Assembly (NCBI GenBank): GCA_964349805.1
Contig: CAYGHE010000012.1
Coordinates: 1 to 21,271 of the forward strand
DNA: 21,271 bases
Source of the DNA: CAYGHE01 sp964349805
GTDB lineage: Bacteria > Patescibacteriota > Saccharimonadia > Saccharimonadales > Saccharimonadaceae
Direction of reading: 5' to 3'
The notes under the pieces: model-generated
What the model saw: the letters and a program-made list of their open reading frames with translations, nothing else
The model's database searches: none
What the model was told of the DNA's origin: nothing
Shown here: positions 1 through 6,615 of the stretch, in pieces
How positions within the stretch are numbered: position 1 is the stretch's first letter
Layout of the letters: each line of letters opens with the position of its first letter
Made by a program: the position numbers and the translations under genes

Positions 1-484
1 GAGCTTTAGCGCCGGCAGAACGAGCCATTTGAGCTCCTTTGCCTGCTGTTAACTCGATGGCATAAATAGGTGTTCCAACTGGGATACGGCTAAGTGGCAT
101 GCGGTTACTGGTTTCAATCGGAGCGTCATCACCACTAGTTATAGTTTTGCCTTTCTTCATTGAAGTATCGGCCAAAATGTAGTGATACAAACCGTGCTGA
201 TCTTTGACGCGAGCGATTCTGGCACTACGGTTAGGATCGTATTCGATTTCTTCTACGGTAACAACTAGTCCTGGAGCAAGTTTGTGGTTCACTAATCGAT
301 AGTGCCGCTTAACTCCACCACCTCGGTGACGTACGGTGATTCGGCCCATGTTGTTGCGTCCAGCGTTCTGTTTTTTGGACTTAACCAGACTCTTTACTGG
401 CTTTTTCGTGGTAATAGCGTCAAAGTCCTGGCTGGTCATACCGCGCCGGGCTGGAGTTGTTGGGTTATATGCTTTGATAGCCAT
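1..484 (-). CDS. rplB: 50S ribosomal protein L2, N-terminal part (runs off the window)
   Basis: L2 is a 23S rRNA-binding protein of the large subunit, needed for subunit joining and peptidyl-transferase centre assembly. The visible 161 codons begin MAIKAYNPTTPARRGMT and continue with the family's basic N-terminal region, including the GRNNMGRITVRHRGGG stretch. The C-terminal half lies outside the window. The ATG at 484-482 shares its A with the TAA stop of rplW (TAATG junction), so translation is probably coupled. It is the last visible gene of the rplC-rplD-rplW-rplB transcript. Identification rests on motif and on conserved gene order. Confidence 0.96.
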   Translation of the reverse strand, partial: MAIKAYNPTTPARRGMTSQDFDAITTKKPVKSLVKSKKQNAGRNNMGRITVRHRGGGVKRHYRLVNHKLAPGLVVTVEEIEYDPNRSARIARVKDQHGLYHYILADTSMKKGKTITSGDDAPIETSNRMPLSRIPVGTPIYAIELTAGKGAQMARSAGAKA

Positions 485-837
485 TATTTCTTATCCTTTG
501 CACTAGCTTTAGCTGGAGCTTTCTCTTCGCTAACTGGGGTTTCGTCAAACATTTTAATACTGTCACCTTCGGCAAGTGTTACATAAGCCTTCTTCAGGTC
601 TTTGCGATGAGTCATTCCGGGATGCGTACCTTTACCTTTGTTGTATCGGATTGCTTTGCCAGCTTGAACTAATGTCTTGATGTTAATAACCGTGACATTG
701 AACTGTTCAGCGACAGCTTGAGAAATCTCGTTCTTGTTCGCATTCAGGGGAACTTCAAAGACGTAAACGTTGCTTTGAGCCATTGCGTAGGCCTTTTCTG
801 TTGCTCGTGGCAAAACAGTGATATAGCGGGCGTCCAT
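484..837 (-). CDS. rplW: 50S ribosomal protein L23
   Basis: L23 binds 23S rRNA at the exit tunnel and forms the docking site for trigger factor and SRP. The 117-residue product has the family core (PRATEKAYAM near residue 10, then NKNEISQAVAEQFNV and the basic loop KGKGTHPG). A lysine/alanine-rich tail of about 20 residues extends it beyond the usual length of about 95-100. Its start overlaps the rplD stop as TAATG and its stop overlaps the rplB start in the same way, so three cistrons are stitched together by one-base overlaps. Confidence 0.95.
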   Translation of the reverse strand: MDARYITVLPRATEKAYAMAQSNVYVFEVPLNANKNEISQAVAEQFNVTVINIKTLVQAGKAIRYNKGKGTHPGMTHRKDLKKAYVTLAEGDSIKMFDETPVSEEKAPAKASAKDKK

Positions 838-1451
838 TACTTAGAACCTCCCGTTAACCACGTCTTGATAATATCGATTGATTTAGTGGACAGAACTATC
901 TTGTGGGCGTTTAGAATGTCGTAAACGTTCAAGTAGTTAGCGTTAACAAGCTTGATAGATTGAACGTTATTAGTAGCACGCAATAATTCAGGAGTTTTCT
1001 GGTCTACGACTAGTAAAACTCGGCGTTGTAAGTCGTGCTTAGCCAAGAAAGCCGTAGCATCTTTGGTTTTACCAATAGTCTTTAGATCCAGAACAACTAC
1101 TTTTTTAGCCTTATGGGCCAATGTCAGAGCTTGTTTAATAGCAACTCGCTTACTGGTTGTAGATATTTTCTTGGTGTAGTTTTCGTTACCCCTAGGTCCA
1201 AAGACGATTCCACCGCCTCGCCATATCGGGTTACGAGAAGAACCAACGCGGGCTCGTCCAGTTCCTTTTTGGTTCCATGGTTTTTTACCACCACCTCTTA
1301 CTTCACCGCGCTCTTTCGTGGTAGCGCTAACTTCACGGCCAGCTGCCAAATAAGAATCATAAGCTAATTTAACCAATTCGTGATTGGAAACTTCTACTTC
1401 AAAAATTTCTTTTGGAAGCTTGGTCGTAGGTGTCGTTGTAGTAGTTGCCAT
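837..1451 (-). CDS. rplD: 50S ribosomal protein L4
   Basis: L4 is a large-subunit protein that reaches into the exit tunnel. In many bacteria it also autoregulates the S10 operon by binding the mRNA leader. The 204-residue product contains the L4 hallmark around residues 45-85: the basic GGGKKPWNQKGTGRAR loop followed by FGPRG. The start ATG lies two bases after the rplC stop, which implies coupled translation. A structured leader upstream of rplC (2109-2165) makes L4-type feedback possible here, but nothing in the sequence proves it. Confidence 0.96.
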   Translation of the reverse strand: MATTTTTPTTKLPKEIFEVEVSNHELVKLAYDSYLAAGREVSATTKERGEVRGGGKKPWNQKGTGRARVGSSRNPIWRGGGIVFGPRGNENYTKKISTTSKRVAIKQALTLAHKAKKVVVLDLKTIGKTKDATAFLAKHDLQRRVLLVVDQKTPELLRATNNVQSIKLVNANYLNVYDILNAHKIVLSTKSIDIIKTWLTGGSK

Positions 1452-1453
1452 GA

Positions 1454-2086
1454 TTATACGCTCCCTCCTGCTAGTTTAGGCGCAGCTATAGCCACCAAAC
1501 TCTTCTTTGGTCCTGGAACAGCGCCTTTTAGGCCGATCAACTGGTTTTCAGCGTCAACATAAGCCACGATAAGGTTTTTGACAGTCACTCGGTCGTGTCC
1601 CATGCGTCCAGCCATTCGCTTGCCTTTAAAAACTTTCTGGGGGTACATCGAGCCAATGGAACCAGGCTTACGAATAGTTCCTTTGCCTCCATGAGTCGAA
1701 CGACTAGTGTTGAAATTATGCCTTTTGACGTTACCTGCAAAACCTTTTCCTTTGCTAGTGCCAGTAACGTTGACTATGTCACCAGGCGCAAACATGCTGA
1801 CATCGATTACGCTACCCACTTTGGTTTCTTCTGGTAGTTCGTTGACGCGAATTTCTCGGATACGTTGTGGAGATACTTTAGCCGCTTTAACGTGTCCTTG
1901 AACTGATTTACTTAAATTCTTTCCTTCACCATACGCTACTTGCAATGCGTTGTAGCCATCATTTTCAATAGTTTTTATTTGGGTAACAGTAAGAGGACCG
2001 GTCTTTATCAACGTCACAGGAATAGTGACGCCGTCTTCACCGATGATTTGAGTCATACCGATCTTGGTACCGAGCAAAGCTTTCAT
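1454..2086 (-). CDS. rplC: 50S ribosomal protein L3
   Basis: L3 is an early-assembly large-subunit protein near the peptidyl-transferase centre. The product starts MKALLGTKIGMTQ and contains the conserved GTSKGKGFAG and HGGKGTIRKPGSIG segments. I chose the ATG at 2086 over an in-frame GTG at 2101. The family start is the former, and a GGGAG motif lies 8 bases upstream of it. The preferred protein has 210 residues. Unlike the classical S10 operon, rpsJ is not directly upstream: rplC has its own promoter (2194-2222) and a leader of about 100 bases with inverted repeats. Confidence 0.95.
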   Translation of the reverse strand: MKALLGTKIGMTQIIGEDGVTIPVTLIKTGPLTVTQIKTIENDGYNALQVAYGEGKNLSKSVQGHVKAAKVSPQRIREIRVNELPEETKVGSVIDVSMFAPGDIVNVTGTSKGKGFAGNVKRHNFNTSRSTHGGKGTIRKPGSIGSMYPQKVFKGKRMAGRMGHDRVTVKNLIVAYVDAENQLIGLKGAVPGPKKSLVAIAAPKLAGGSV

Positions 2087-2108
2087 GCCTCCTGCTCCCA
2101 CTTAAATA

Positions 2109-2165
2109 TTCTTGGTAGAAAGTAGTTTTCGCCGTAGCGAACTTACCAACTTACCAAGAACTACT
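2109..2165 (-). promoter_or_regulatory. Structured 5' leader of rplC-rplD-rplW-rplB
   Basis: In the RNA, TTCTTGGTA (2160-2152) pairs perfectly with TACCAAGAA (2117-2109), enclosing a small hairpin TTCGC/GCGAA (2128-2141). A second pairing, AGTAGTT (2165-2159) with AACTACT (2127-2121), is interleaved with the first and shares two bases with it. The two are therefore mutually exclusive or form a pseudoknot. CTTACCAA occurs twice in tandem on the plus strand (2142-2157). This is the layout of a switchable ribosomal-protein leader. The structure is seen in the sequence; the function is inferred. Confidence 0.5.
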
Positions 2166-2193
2166 GTTAATATCGCGTTGAGTTACCTGAAAG

Positions 2194-2222
2194 ATTGTAT
2201 CATGTGGTACAGCGGTAGTCAA
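2194..2222 (-). promoter_or_regulatory. Promoter of the rplC operon
   Basis: On the minus strand TTGACT, a 17-base spacer and TACAAT are preceded by an extended -10 TGa. The predicted start is near 2187, giving a leader of about 100 bases. Confidence 0.75.
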
Positions 2223-2254
2223 CAGGTAAAGGACACTTTAAAATAATATAACGC

Positions 2255-2283
2255 TTGAGTTTATAGTCCAGGTTTGCCATAAT
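2255..2283 (+). promoter_or_regulatory. Leaderless promoter of the 2290 gene
   Basis: TTGAGT, a 17-base spacer and CATAAT with an extended TGc. The ATG at 2290 begins seven bases after the -10 box, where transcription is expected to start, so the mRNA should have no 5' leader. Confidence 0.65.
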
Positions 2284-2289
2284 GCATGT

Positions 2290-2508
2290 ATGGTAAATGC
2301 TAAAAGCAGCAAAAAGCGACGATCCGCCTCATCCCACACTCCTATGCAGTCTTTCAAAGTCGCCAAAGAACCAGCTCCCTTTCTGACATTCCAAATAACC
2401 TACCACACTGTCTACTGGCTAATTTTAGCCGGTTCTATACTGCTAGCGGCACTTTGGGCCCTAATTGCCCAACTAGAAGCCCTAAAAACCTTGATTTTAT
2501 TTACTTAG
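2290..2508 (+). CDS. Small single-pass membrane protein of unknown function
   Basis: A 72-residue protein with a basic N-terminus (KSSKKRRS near residues 5-12), a short polar stretch, and one strong hydrophobic segment at about residues 44-66 (YWLILAGSILLAALWALIAQ). This suggests a cytoplasmic N-terminus. I do not recognise the family. The coding start is supported by a good extended -10 promoter placed exactly for a leaderless mRNA. It lies on the strand opposite to rplC and rpsJ, and its stop is only five bases from the rpsJ stop. No terminator is visible between them, so the two transcripts may overlap. Confidence 0.6.
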   Translation: MVNAKSSKKRRSASSHTPMQSFKVAKEPAPFLTFQITYHTVYWLILAGSILLAALWALIAQLEALKTLILFT

Positions 2509-2513
2509 TTTCT

Positions 2514-2846
2514 CTACATTCGTATTTCAGCGTCAACACCGGCTGGCAAACTTAGCGCTTGCAAGCTATCGATAGTTTTGGGTGTAGCGTTGGTAATATC
2601 GATAAGGCGCTTGTGTATACGCATTTCAAAGGCTTCGCCGCCCTTTTTATAGACGTGAGGTGACTTTACAACTGTAAAAGTACTTCTACGCGTAGGCAGC
2701 GGCACAGGACCGGCAATACTAGCGCCGGTACGGATAGCCGTATCAATAATTTGTTTTGCTGATTGGTCTATGACTTTGTGGTCATAGGCCTTGAGACGGA
2801 TGCGAATTCGCAAACCTGACTCTTTGATTTCTTTAGCTTCTACCAT
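2514..2846 (-). CDS. rpsJ: 30S ribosomal protein S10
   Basis: S10 is a head protein of the small subunit and, as NusE, a transcription antitermination partner of NusB. The 110-residue protein shows the family signature: LRIRIRLKAYDHKVID near the N-terminus, GPVPLPTRRSTFTV in the middle and FEMRIHKRLIDI toward the end. AAGGGAG sits five bases upstream of the ATG. It has its own promoter (2930-2957). It is cut off from rplC by a plus-strand gene, so the usual S10 operon is split here. Confidence 0.96.
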   Translation of the reverse strand: MVEAKEIKESGLRIRIRLKAYDHKVIDQSAKQIIDTAIRTGASIAGPVPLPTRRSTFTVVKSPHVYKKGGEAFEMRIHKRLIDITNATPKTIDSLQALSLPAGVDAEIRM

Positions 2847-2929
2847 TTTTGCTCCCTTAAGTGCTATATCGTAACCTCTATTCGTATTTCAGATTCGAGT
2901 TCTCGATATGATTAATAATATACGTACGC

Positions 2930-2957
2930 ATTATAACAGATTATTATCGACATACAA
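2930..2957 (-). promoter_or_regulatory. Promoter of rpsJ
   Basis: TTGTAT, a 16-base spacer and TATAAT with an extended TGt on the minus strand. The leader is about 77 bases. It sits back to back with the plus-strand promoter whose -35 box begins at 2959. Confidence 0.65.
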
Positions 2958-2958
2958 C

Positions 2959-2988
2959 TTGACAAAGTGATACTGTTAATGCTATAAT
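2959..2988 (+). promoter_or_regulatory. Consensus promoter of GC-rich unit A
   Basis: TTGACA, an 18-base spacer and TATAAT: both hexamers match the sigma-70-type consensus exactly. The predicted start falls on an ATG at 2995 that opens a three-codon ORF. Confidence 0.8.
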
Positions 2989-2994
2989 GCAAAT

Positions 2995-3047
2995 ATGGAC
3001 CATTGAACGAATCCGTTCGGGTTCGTTCTTTATTAGGAAGGTACAAA
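2995..3047 (+). promoter_or_regulatory. Leader of unit A: three-codon ORF plus hairpin
   Basis: The transcript should begin with ATG GAC CAT TGA (2995-3006). The stop overlaps the foot of a hairpin: GAACGAA (3005-3011) pairs with TTCGTTC (3022-3028), continuing inward as CCG/CGG, and is followed by TTTATT. The Shine-Dalgarno sequence AGGAAGG for the main gene follows. A start-stop style leader or weak attenuator is possible. Confidence 0.45.
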
Positions 3048-3428
3048 ATGGTCAGTTGGACGCTACGAAATGTAGCTGGTTCGTTCATGACGTTCGTTCG
3101 TTCCCTGCGTTTCGCGTGGGAGAAGAGGAGAGAGAGCGAGGAGGTGTACAACCGGGAGGTTTACCAACCCGCACTCTGGGATCGACGGTGCCAAGGGCGC
3201 TACATGGAGGCGGTGGAGAGAGCCGAGATCTACCCCTCGTGTCAAGCCTGGGTCAAGATCCCGCCGAAGTGGGCTCCCTACTTCCCCTGGGACGAAGCGA
3301 AGGTTGCCGAAAGGTGGCCAGGCTGGAAGTTCGAGGTCGTCCAGACCACTGGACTACGAGGACGCAAGATGTTCTACCTCGTCTGTGTCAGCAACCCAGA
3401 CCGCGAGCTCCAGACCCAGCAGGCCTGA
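3048..3428 (+). CDS. GC-rich hypothetical protein (unit A)
   Basis: A 126-residue protein of unknown family, rich in Trp, Arg and Glu. Segments include RSLRFAWEKRRESEEVYN and later KWAPYFPWDEAKVAERWPGW. I see no signal peptide or membrane segment. The ATG at 3048 is preceded by AGGAAGG at good spacing. An in-frame TTG at 3003 lies inside the leader hairpin and is unlikely. Codons are dominated by G/C third positions (GAG, GTC, CTC, CGC), unlike the AT-rich ribosomal genes alongside. The gene has its own consensus promoter and strong terminator and stands between rpsJ and tuf. The compositional break suggests transfer or a special gene class. Confidence 0.7.
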   Translation: MVSWTLRNVAGSFMTFVRSLRFAWEKRRESEEVYNREVYQPALWDRRCQGRYMEAVERAEIYPSCQAWVKIPPKWAPYFPWDEAKVAERWPGWKFEVVQTTGLRGRKMFYLVCVSNPDRELQTQQA

Positions 3429-3452
3429 ACTCCCTTCCCTACAACAACACAA

Positions 3453-3512
3453 CCCCGCCACCCAGTTGCAGATGCCTCGCGCTCTCCTGGAGAGGCGGGG
3501 TATTTGCTTTTT
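3453..3512 (+). terminator. Terminator of unit A
   Basis: CCCCGCC (3453-3459) pairs with GGCGGGG (3494-3500), with an inner CCAG/CTGG pairing, and is followed by the T-rich TATTTGCTTTTT. Confidence 0.8.
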
Positions 3513-3518
3513 AGATAC

Positions 3519-3550
3519 AAAAATACCTACGATAATTCGTAGGTATTTTG
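3519..3550. terminator. Bidirectional terminator hairpin
   Basis: A 13-bp perfect stem (3520-3532 with 3537-3549) with a four-base loop. It has A-runs on the left and T-runs on the right, so it can stop transcription from both sides. It ends the tuf transcript and backs up the terminator of unit A. Confidence 0.85.
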
Positions 3551-3721
3551 CTGTAATGCTGCCTGGGCTAGGGCCTCTTGTATTTCTGTGTCTGCAAGAT
3601 TAACCCTTTCCTCACTATCCGCATCAACAGATGGTTCAGTAGTTGGTAGAACTTCTGAACCACCATATCGAGGAAGCGGCTGCACCATTGTGTGCGGCGT
3701 GTATTCTGCGCTAAAAACCAT
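3527..3721 (-). CDS. Small acidic hypothetical protein downstream of tuf
   Basis: A 64-residue ORF starting 11 bases after the tuf stop and apparently cotranscribed with it. The product is acidic and low in complexity (AEYTPHTMVQPLPRYGG, then DADSEERVNLADTEIQEAL), with no membrane segment. No clear Shine-Dalgarno is seen; coupling to tuf could substitute. Its TAG stop lies inside the terminator stem, so the last codons are part of the hairpin. It could be a chance ORF in the tuf 3' UTR, but its position and amphipathic acidic helix make a real gene plausible. Confidence 0.45.
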   Translation of the reverse strand: MVFSAEYTPHTMVQPLPRYGGSEVLPTTEPSVDADSEERVNLADTEIQEALAQAALQQNTYELS

Positions 3722-3732
3722 GTTTCGAACTG

Positions 3733-4914
3733 TTATTTAACGATTTTGGTAACTACACCGGCGCCGACAGTTTTACCACCTTCACGGATAGCAAAGGTCA
3801 AACCTTGCTCCATGGCGATAGGTGCTAGCAATTTAACGCTAAAGTTAACTGTGTCACCAGGGATGACCAATTCTTTGTCGGCTGGCAATTCAACTTCACC
3901 AGTCACGTCCGTTGTTCGGAAGTAGAACTGAGGTTTGTAACCCTTGCTGAATGGTGTGTGGCGTCCGCCTTCTTCCTTCTTCAAAATGTAAACTTCAGCT
4001 TCAAATTCAGTGTGAGGTGTAAGGCTGCCTGGTTTTACAATAACCTGGCCGCGCTCTATTTGCTCTCGTTCAATACCACGAAGCAACAATCCGGCGTTGT
4101 CTCCAGCTTGTCCTTGGTTCAAGTTCTTTTTGAAAGCTTCGATACCAGTAACAACTGATTTTTGGGTGTCGCGAATTCCGACGATTTCTATTTCGTCGTT
4201 CAACTTAACAACTCCTTGTTCGATTCGTCCAGTTGCAACCGTACCACGTCCCTTAATAGAGAAGACGTCTTCGATAGGCATCAAGAATGGCTTGTCTAGG
4301 TCACGGGTTGGCTCTGGGATGTATTCATCCAAAGCTTTGACTAATTCCATAACAGCATCTTCGGATGCGGTGTCGCCTTCTAGGGCTTTGGTAGCAGATC
4401 CTTTGATGATAGGAGCGTCTTCGTCAAATCCGTTCTTGGACAAGAGTTCACGAATGTCCATCTCAACCAATTCAACTAATTCAGGGTCAGCGAGGTCCAT
4501 CTTGTTAAGGAAGACTACGATCTTTGGTACACCAACCTGGTGAGCCAAAAGCACGTGTTCGCGGGTCTGAGGCAATGGACCGTCGTTAGCGGCAACTACT
4601 AAAATAGCTCCGTCAATCTGAGCGGCACCAGTAATCATGTTCTTGACGTAGTCGGCGTGACCAGGCATGTCGACGTGCGCGTAGTGGCGCTTTTCTGATT
4701 CGTATTCTTCGTGAGATGAAGCAATCGTAATACCACGAGCTTTTTCTTCTGGTGCGTTGTCAATTTGATCAAAAGCGACAGCTTTGTTTACATCGCTAGG
4801 GATTTTCTTGGCAAGCACAGCCGTTATAGCCGCCGTCAAAGTAGTCTTACCGTGGTCAACGTGACCCATGGTACCAACGTTTACGTGCGGTTTACTTCTG
4901 TCAAAATCTGCCAT
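3733..4914 (-). CDS. tuf: Elongation factor Tu
   Basis: EF-Tu is the GTPase that delivers aminoacyl-tRNA to the ribosomal A site. The 393-residue, full-length protein has GHVDHGKTT (P-loop, about residue 18), the switch I RGITI, DMPGHADYVK (where many species have Cys instead of Met), NKMD and GSATKAL. The beta-barrel domains 2 and 3 follow, ending GAGVVTKIVK. AGGAGA lies 11 bases upstream of the ATG, and the promoter is at 4988-5016. EF-G is not adjacent; the next gene upstream is an unrelated membrane protein. Confidence 0.98.
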   Translation of the reverse strand: MADFDRSKPHVNVGTMGHVDHGKTTLTAAITAVLAKKIPSDVNKAVAFDQIDNAPEEKARGITIASSHEEYESEKRHYAHVDMPGHADYVKNMITGAAQIDGAILVVAANDGPLPQTREHVLLAHQVGVPKIVVFLNKMDLADPELVELVEMDIRELLSKNGFDEDAPIIKGSATKALEGDTASEDAVMELVKALDEYIPEPTRDLDKPFLMPIEDVFSIKGRGTVATGRIEQGVVKLNDEIEIVGIRDTQKSVVTGIEAFKKNLNQGQAGDNAGLLLRGIEREQIERGQVIVKPGSLTPHTEFEAEVYILKKEEGGRHTPFSKGYKPQFYFRTTDVTGEVELPADKELVIPGDTVNFSVKLLAPIAMEQGLTFAIREGGKTVGAGVVTKIVK

Positions 4915-4987
4915 GTTAAATTATTTCTCCTGTATTTAATTAGTTTTTGTACGCAAGAGCAAGACGCCCTCACGACGCATGTTCATG

Positions 4988-5016
4988 ATTGTACATTGTT
5001 TTAACCCGTTAGTAAA
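4988..5016 (-). promoter_or_regulatory. Promoter of tuf
   Basis: TTTACT, a 17-base spacer and TACAAT on the minus strand, giving a leader of about 65 bases before the tuf ATG. Confidence 0.7.
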
Positions 5017-5027
5017 TAGTTTTTTGG

Positions 5028-5612
5028 CTATCTTACAACTATAGGCACTTGCACAGTATCGTCATTTTCGGGCAAACCCGAAGGATTATCTTTGTGGAGT
5101 ATTAATGTGGCTGTACCACTGTAATCCGTAAGTTCAATCACAGCACTAAACGGCACTAATTCTTCTGTCATCCAGTCACCATCTAATTGAGCTACAGCCA
5201 TCGCCAGCCTATTGCCTTCTTGATCGACTAATTCTATCGGGAAACTTGCCTCAAAAGACCAGTTACCTGGCACTCGGCCTTCTACCGTGAATGGACTGGT
5301 AGGCGATTCGTCATTTTCAGGGCTAGTCACTTCGACCTTTACACCCTTTTCTGACAAATACTCATACTGCCTGACTTCTTCGGATACGTCACGCACAAAT
5401 GTGCGTCCATCGTCAGTAACACACTGTTCTGGGTAGCTCTCCATAATTGGATAACCGGCCTCTGCGCACTCTTCGTAGTTACTAATGTTTCGCTGTTCAT
5501 CCTTTTTATTAGAAACACTGGTATACCACGCCCAAGCGATAGCTCCCACGAGCGCTAATAATATTATTGCCACCAAGATTCCTGACCATTGATTGCGAGT
5601 TTTAACCTTCAT
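5028..5612 (-). CDS. Membrane-anchored Gmad2-type immunoglobulin-like domain protein
   Basis: A 194-residue protein with a positively charged N-terminus, one membrane segment (about residues 11-30), and a short two-cysteine motif (C49, C64: NYEECAEAGYPIMESYPEQC). The C-terminal domain of about 100 residues resembles the Gmad2 Ig-like fold (VEVTSPENDESPTSPFTVEG, then TATLILHKDNPSGLPE and a final VQVPIVV strand). It is probably extracytoplasmic and cell-surface; the function is unknown. I chose the ATG at 5612 rather than upstream in-frame starts because a TTGCGC-17-TACAAT promoter ends eight bases before it and the longer N-terminus is not protein-like. It is divergent from the rhodanese gene. 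Confidence 0.72.
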   Translation of the reverse strand: MKVKTRNQWSGILVAIILLALVGAIAWAWYTSVSNKKDEQRNISNYEECAEAGYPIMESYPEQCVTDDGRTFVRDVSEEVRQYEYLSEKGVKVEVTSPENDESPTSPFTVEGRVPGNWSFEASFPIELVDQEGNRLAMAVAQLDGDWMTEELVPFSAVIELTDYSGTATLILHKDNPSGLPENDDTVQVPIVVR

Positions 5613-5619
5613 GCGTTTT

Positions 5620-5648
5620 ATTGTACTCTGGGCCAATTCGGGGCGCAA
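5620..5648 (-). promoter_or_regulatory. Promoter of the Gmad2-type gene
   Basis: TTGCGC, a 17-base spacer and TACAAT. The ATG at 5612 is eight bases past the -10 box, implying a leaderless or nearly leaderless mRNA. Confidence 0.6.
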
Positions 5649-5652
5649 GCTG

Positions 5653-5681
5653 TTGCAAATATGGTCTTGCGATAGGACAAT
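5653..5681 (+). promoter_or_regulatory. Promoter of the rhodanese gene
   Basis: TTGCAA, a 17-base spacer and GACAAT. The ATG at 5691 is ten bases past the -10 box, so the leader is only a few bases. Its -35 box is four bases from that of the divergent promoter. Confidence 0.5.
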
Positions 5682-5690
5682 AGGCCTAGA

Positions 5691-6083
5691 ATGTTTAGAA
5701 TTATCGCTGCAGTTGGAGTTATTGTCGCCGTTTTTGTCGGTCTGTTCGCCCTCTCGTTTGATCGTGACACTACTGATGAATCTCCGTTTTCTGCAATACA
5801 ATCAGCAATGACAGACGGTTCTAAATTAGTTGACGTGCGAGAATCCGACGAATTCAGCGAAAGTTACATACAGGGCGCTATTAATTTGCCCCTGTCACAG
5901 ATAGAAACGGGCTCTTTTGGCAACCTAGACAAATCCAAAACACATTACCTATATTGCCGCAGTGGTAATCGTTCGGCCCAGGCAACCGAATTATTCAAAC
6001 AAGCCGGTTATACCGTAGTTGATTTGGGTGCTATGACGAGTGTTGCGCAAGGTGGTGGTACTGTCTGCACCCAAAGCTGTTAG
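5691..6083 (+). CDS. Membrane-anchored rhodanese-like sulfurtransferase
   Basis: A 130-residue protein: a signal-anchor segment (residues 2-22) followed by a single rhodanese domain. The domain shows LVDVRESDEF (about 46), GAINLPLSQI and the active-site loop CRSGNRS with Cys89, which would carry the persulfide. It is probably tethered outside the membrane with the domain in the periplasm-like space. The physiological sulfur donor and acceptor cannot be told. The C-terminus carries two more cysteines (GGTVCTQSC). It is transcribed divergently from the Gmad2-type gene across a 78-base gap. Confidence 0.85.
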   Translation: MFRIIAAVGVIVAVFVGLFALSFDRDTTDESPFSAIQSAMTDGSKLVDVRESDEFSESYIQGAINLPLSQIETGSFGNLDKSKTHYLYCRSGNRSAQATELFKQAGYTVVDLGAMTSVAQGGGTVCTQSC

Positions 6084-6087
6084 CCTA

Positions 6088-6116
6088 TTGACTTATTCTA
6101 TATTATTTGGTATAAT
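6088..6116 (+). promoter_or_regulatory. Leaderless promoter of the 6123 gene
   Basis: TTGACT, a 17-base spacer and TATAAT with an extended TGg. The ATG begins seven bases after the -10 box, at the expected transcription start. Confidence 0.8.
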
Positions 6117-6122
6117 AGTAAT

Positions 6123-6566
6123 ATGGATAACCTTAGTGGCGTAAATGTACCTGACGGATGTAAGGACTGCTCTTTTCTAGCTATGCTACAGCTGCATATA
6201 GATGAGCTTAACGATGAAATTGATGAAATTATTCAAACGGCCACAAGCGACATACTCGACAAAGGGGGCAAAGCTACCGTCGACTTACTAAAAGACATGT
6301 TGTCAGAAGACTTGCAGGATGGACTTTCTGCTGAGGAAGCAGCCACCGCAAGCCGCGCTCTTAGTGGTTTTGGTATGGAGATGATTAATGAACGCATAAC
6401 AGCTATCAAAAATAGAATGGCTAGCCATGCTCTGGGATGCCAAGGTGTGCTGGAATTACATGGTTCAACAGATACTCGTAAATATACTGTCAAAGTATGC
6501 GCCTCTCCACGGTTTAGTGACGGCAAGAGTGTACAGCCTGCTGAGATAACCCGAGAAATAATCTAG
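6123..6566 (+). CDS. Hypothetical protein with N-terminal CxxC, leaderless mRNA
   Basis: A 147-residue soluble protein that I do not recognise. It has a Cys-x-x-Cys pair at residues 13 and 16 (DGCKDC), a long acidic helical middle (LQLHIDELNDEIDEII and EEAATASRALSGFG), and two further cysteines near the C-terminus. A metal or redox role is possible from the cysteines but unproven. The start is well fixed by a near-consensus promoter that places +1 on the ATG. It follows the rhodanese gene on the same strand but has its own promoter. Confidence 0.7.
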   Translation: MDNLSGVNVPDGCKDCSFLAMLQLHIDELNDEIDEIIQTATSDILDKGGKATVDLLKDMLSEDLQDGLSAEEAATASRALSGFGMEMINERITAIKNRMASHALGCQGVLELHGSTDTRKYTVKVCASPRFSDGKSVQPAEITREII

Positions 6567-6578
6567 CTAACCCTGATA

Positions 6579-6607
6579 TTGCATTACTTATAAAATTGTG
6601 TTATAAT
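6579..6607 (+). promoter_or_regulatory. Promoter of GC-rich unit B
   Basis: TTGCAT, a 17-base spacer and TATAAT with an extended TGt. The predicted start is near 6614. Confidence 0.75.
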
Positions 6608-6615
6608 TGATACAT

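Noticed and set aside
2987..3514. A 175-codon open frame on the plus strand overlapping unit A
   Set aside because: It runs through the leader, the unit A terminator and its loop. It lacks a ribosome binding site and its product is low-complexity Arg/Gly/Pro. The 3048-3428 frame has the Shine-Dalgarno and sensible codon use.
5613..5801. N-terminal extension of the Gmad2-type protein to 5801
   Set aside because: It overlaps both divergent promoters and the start of the rhodanese gene, and the extra residues look like translated non-coding sequence.
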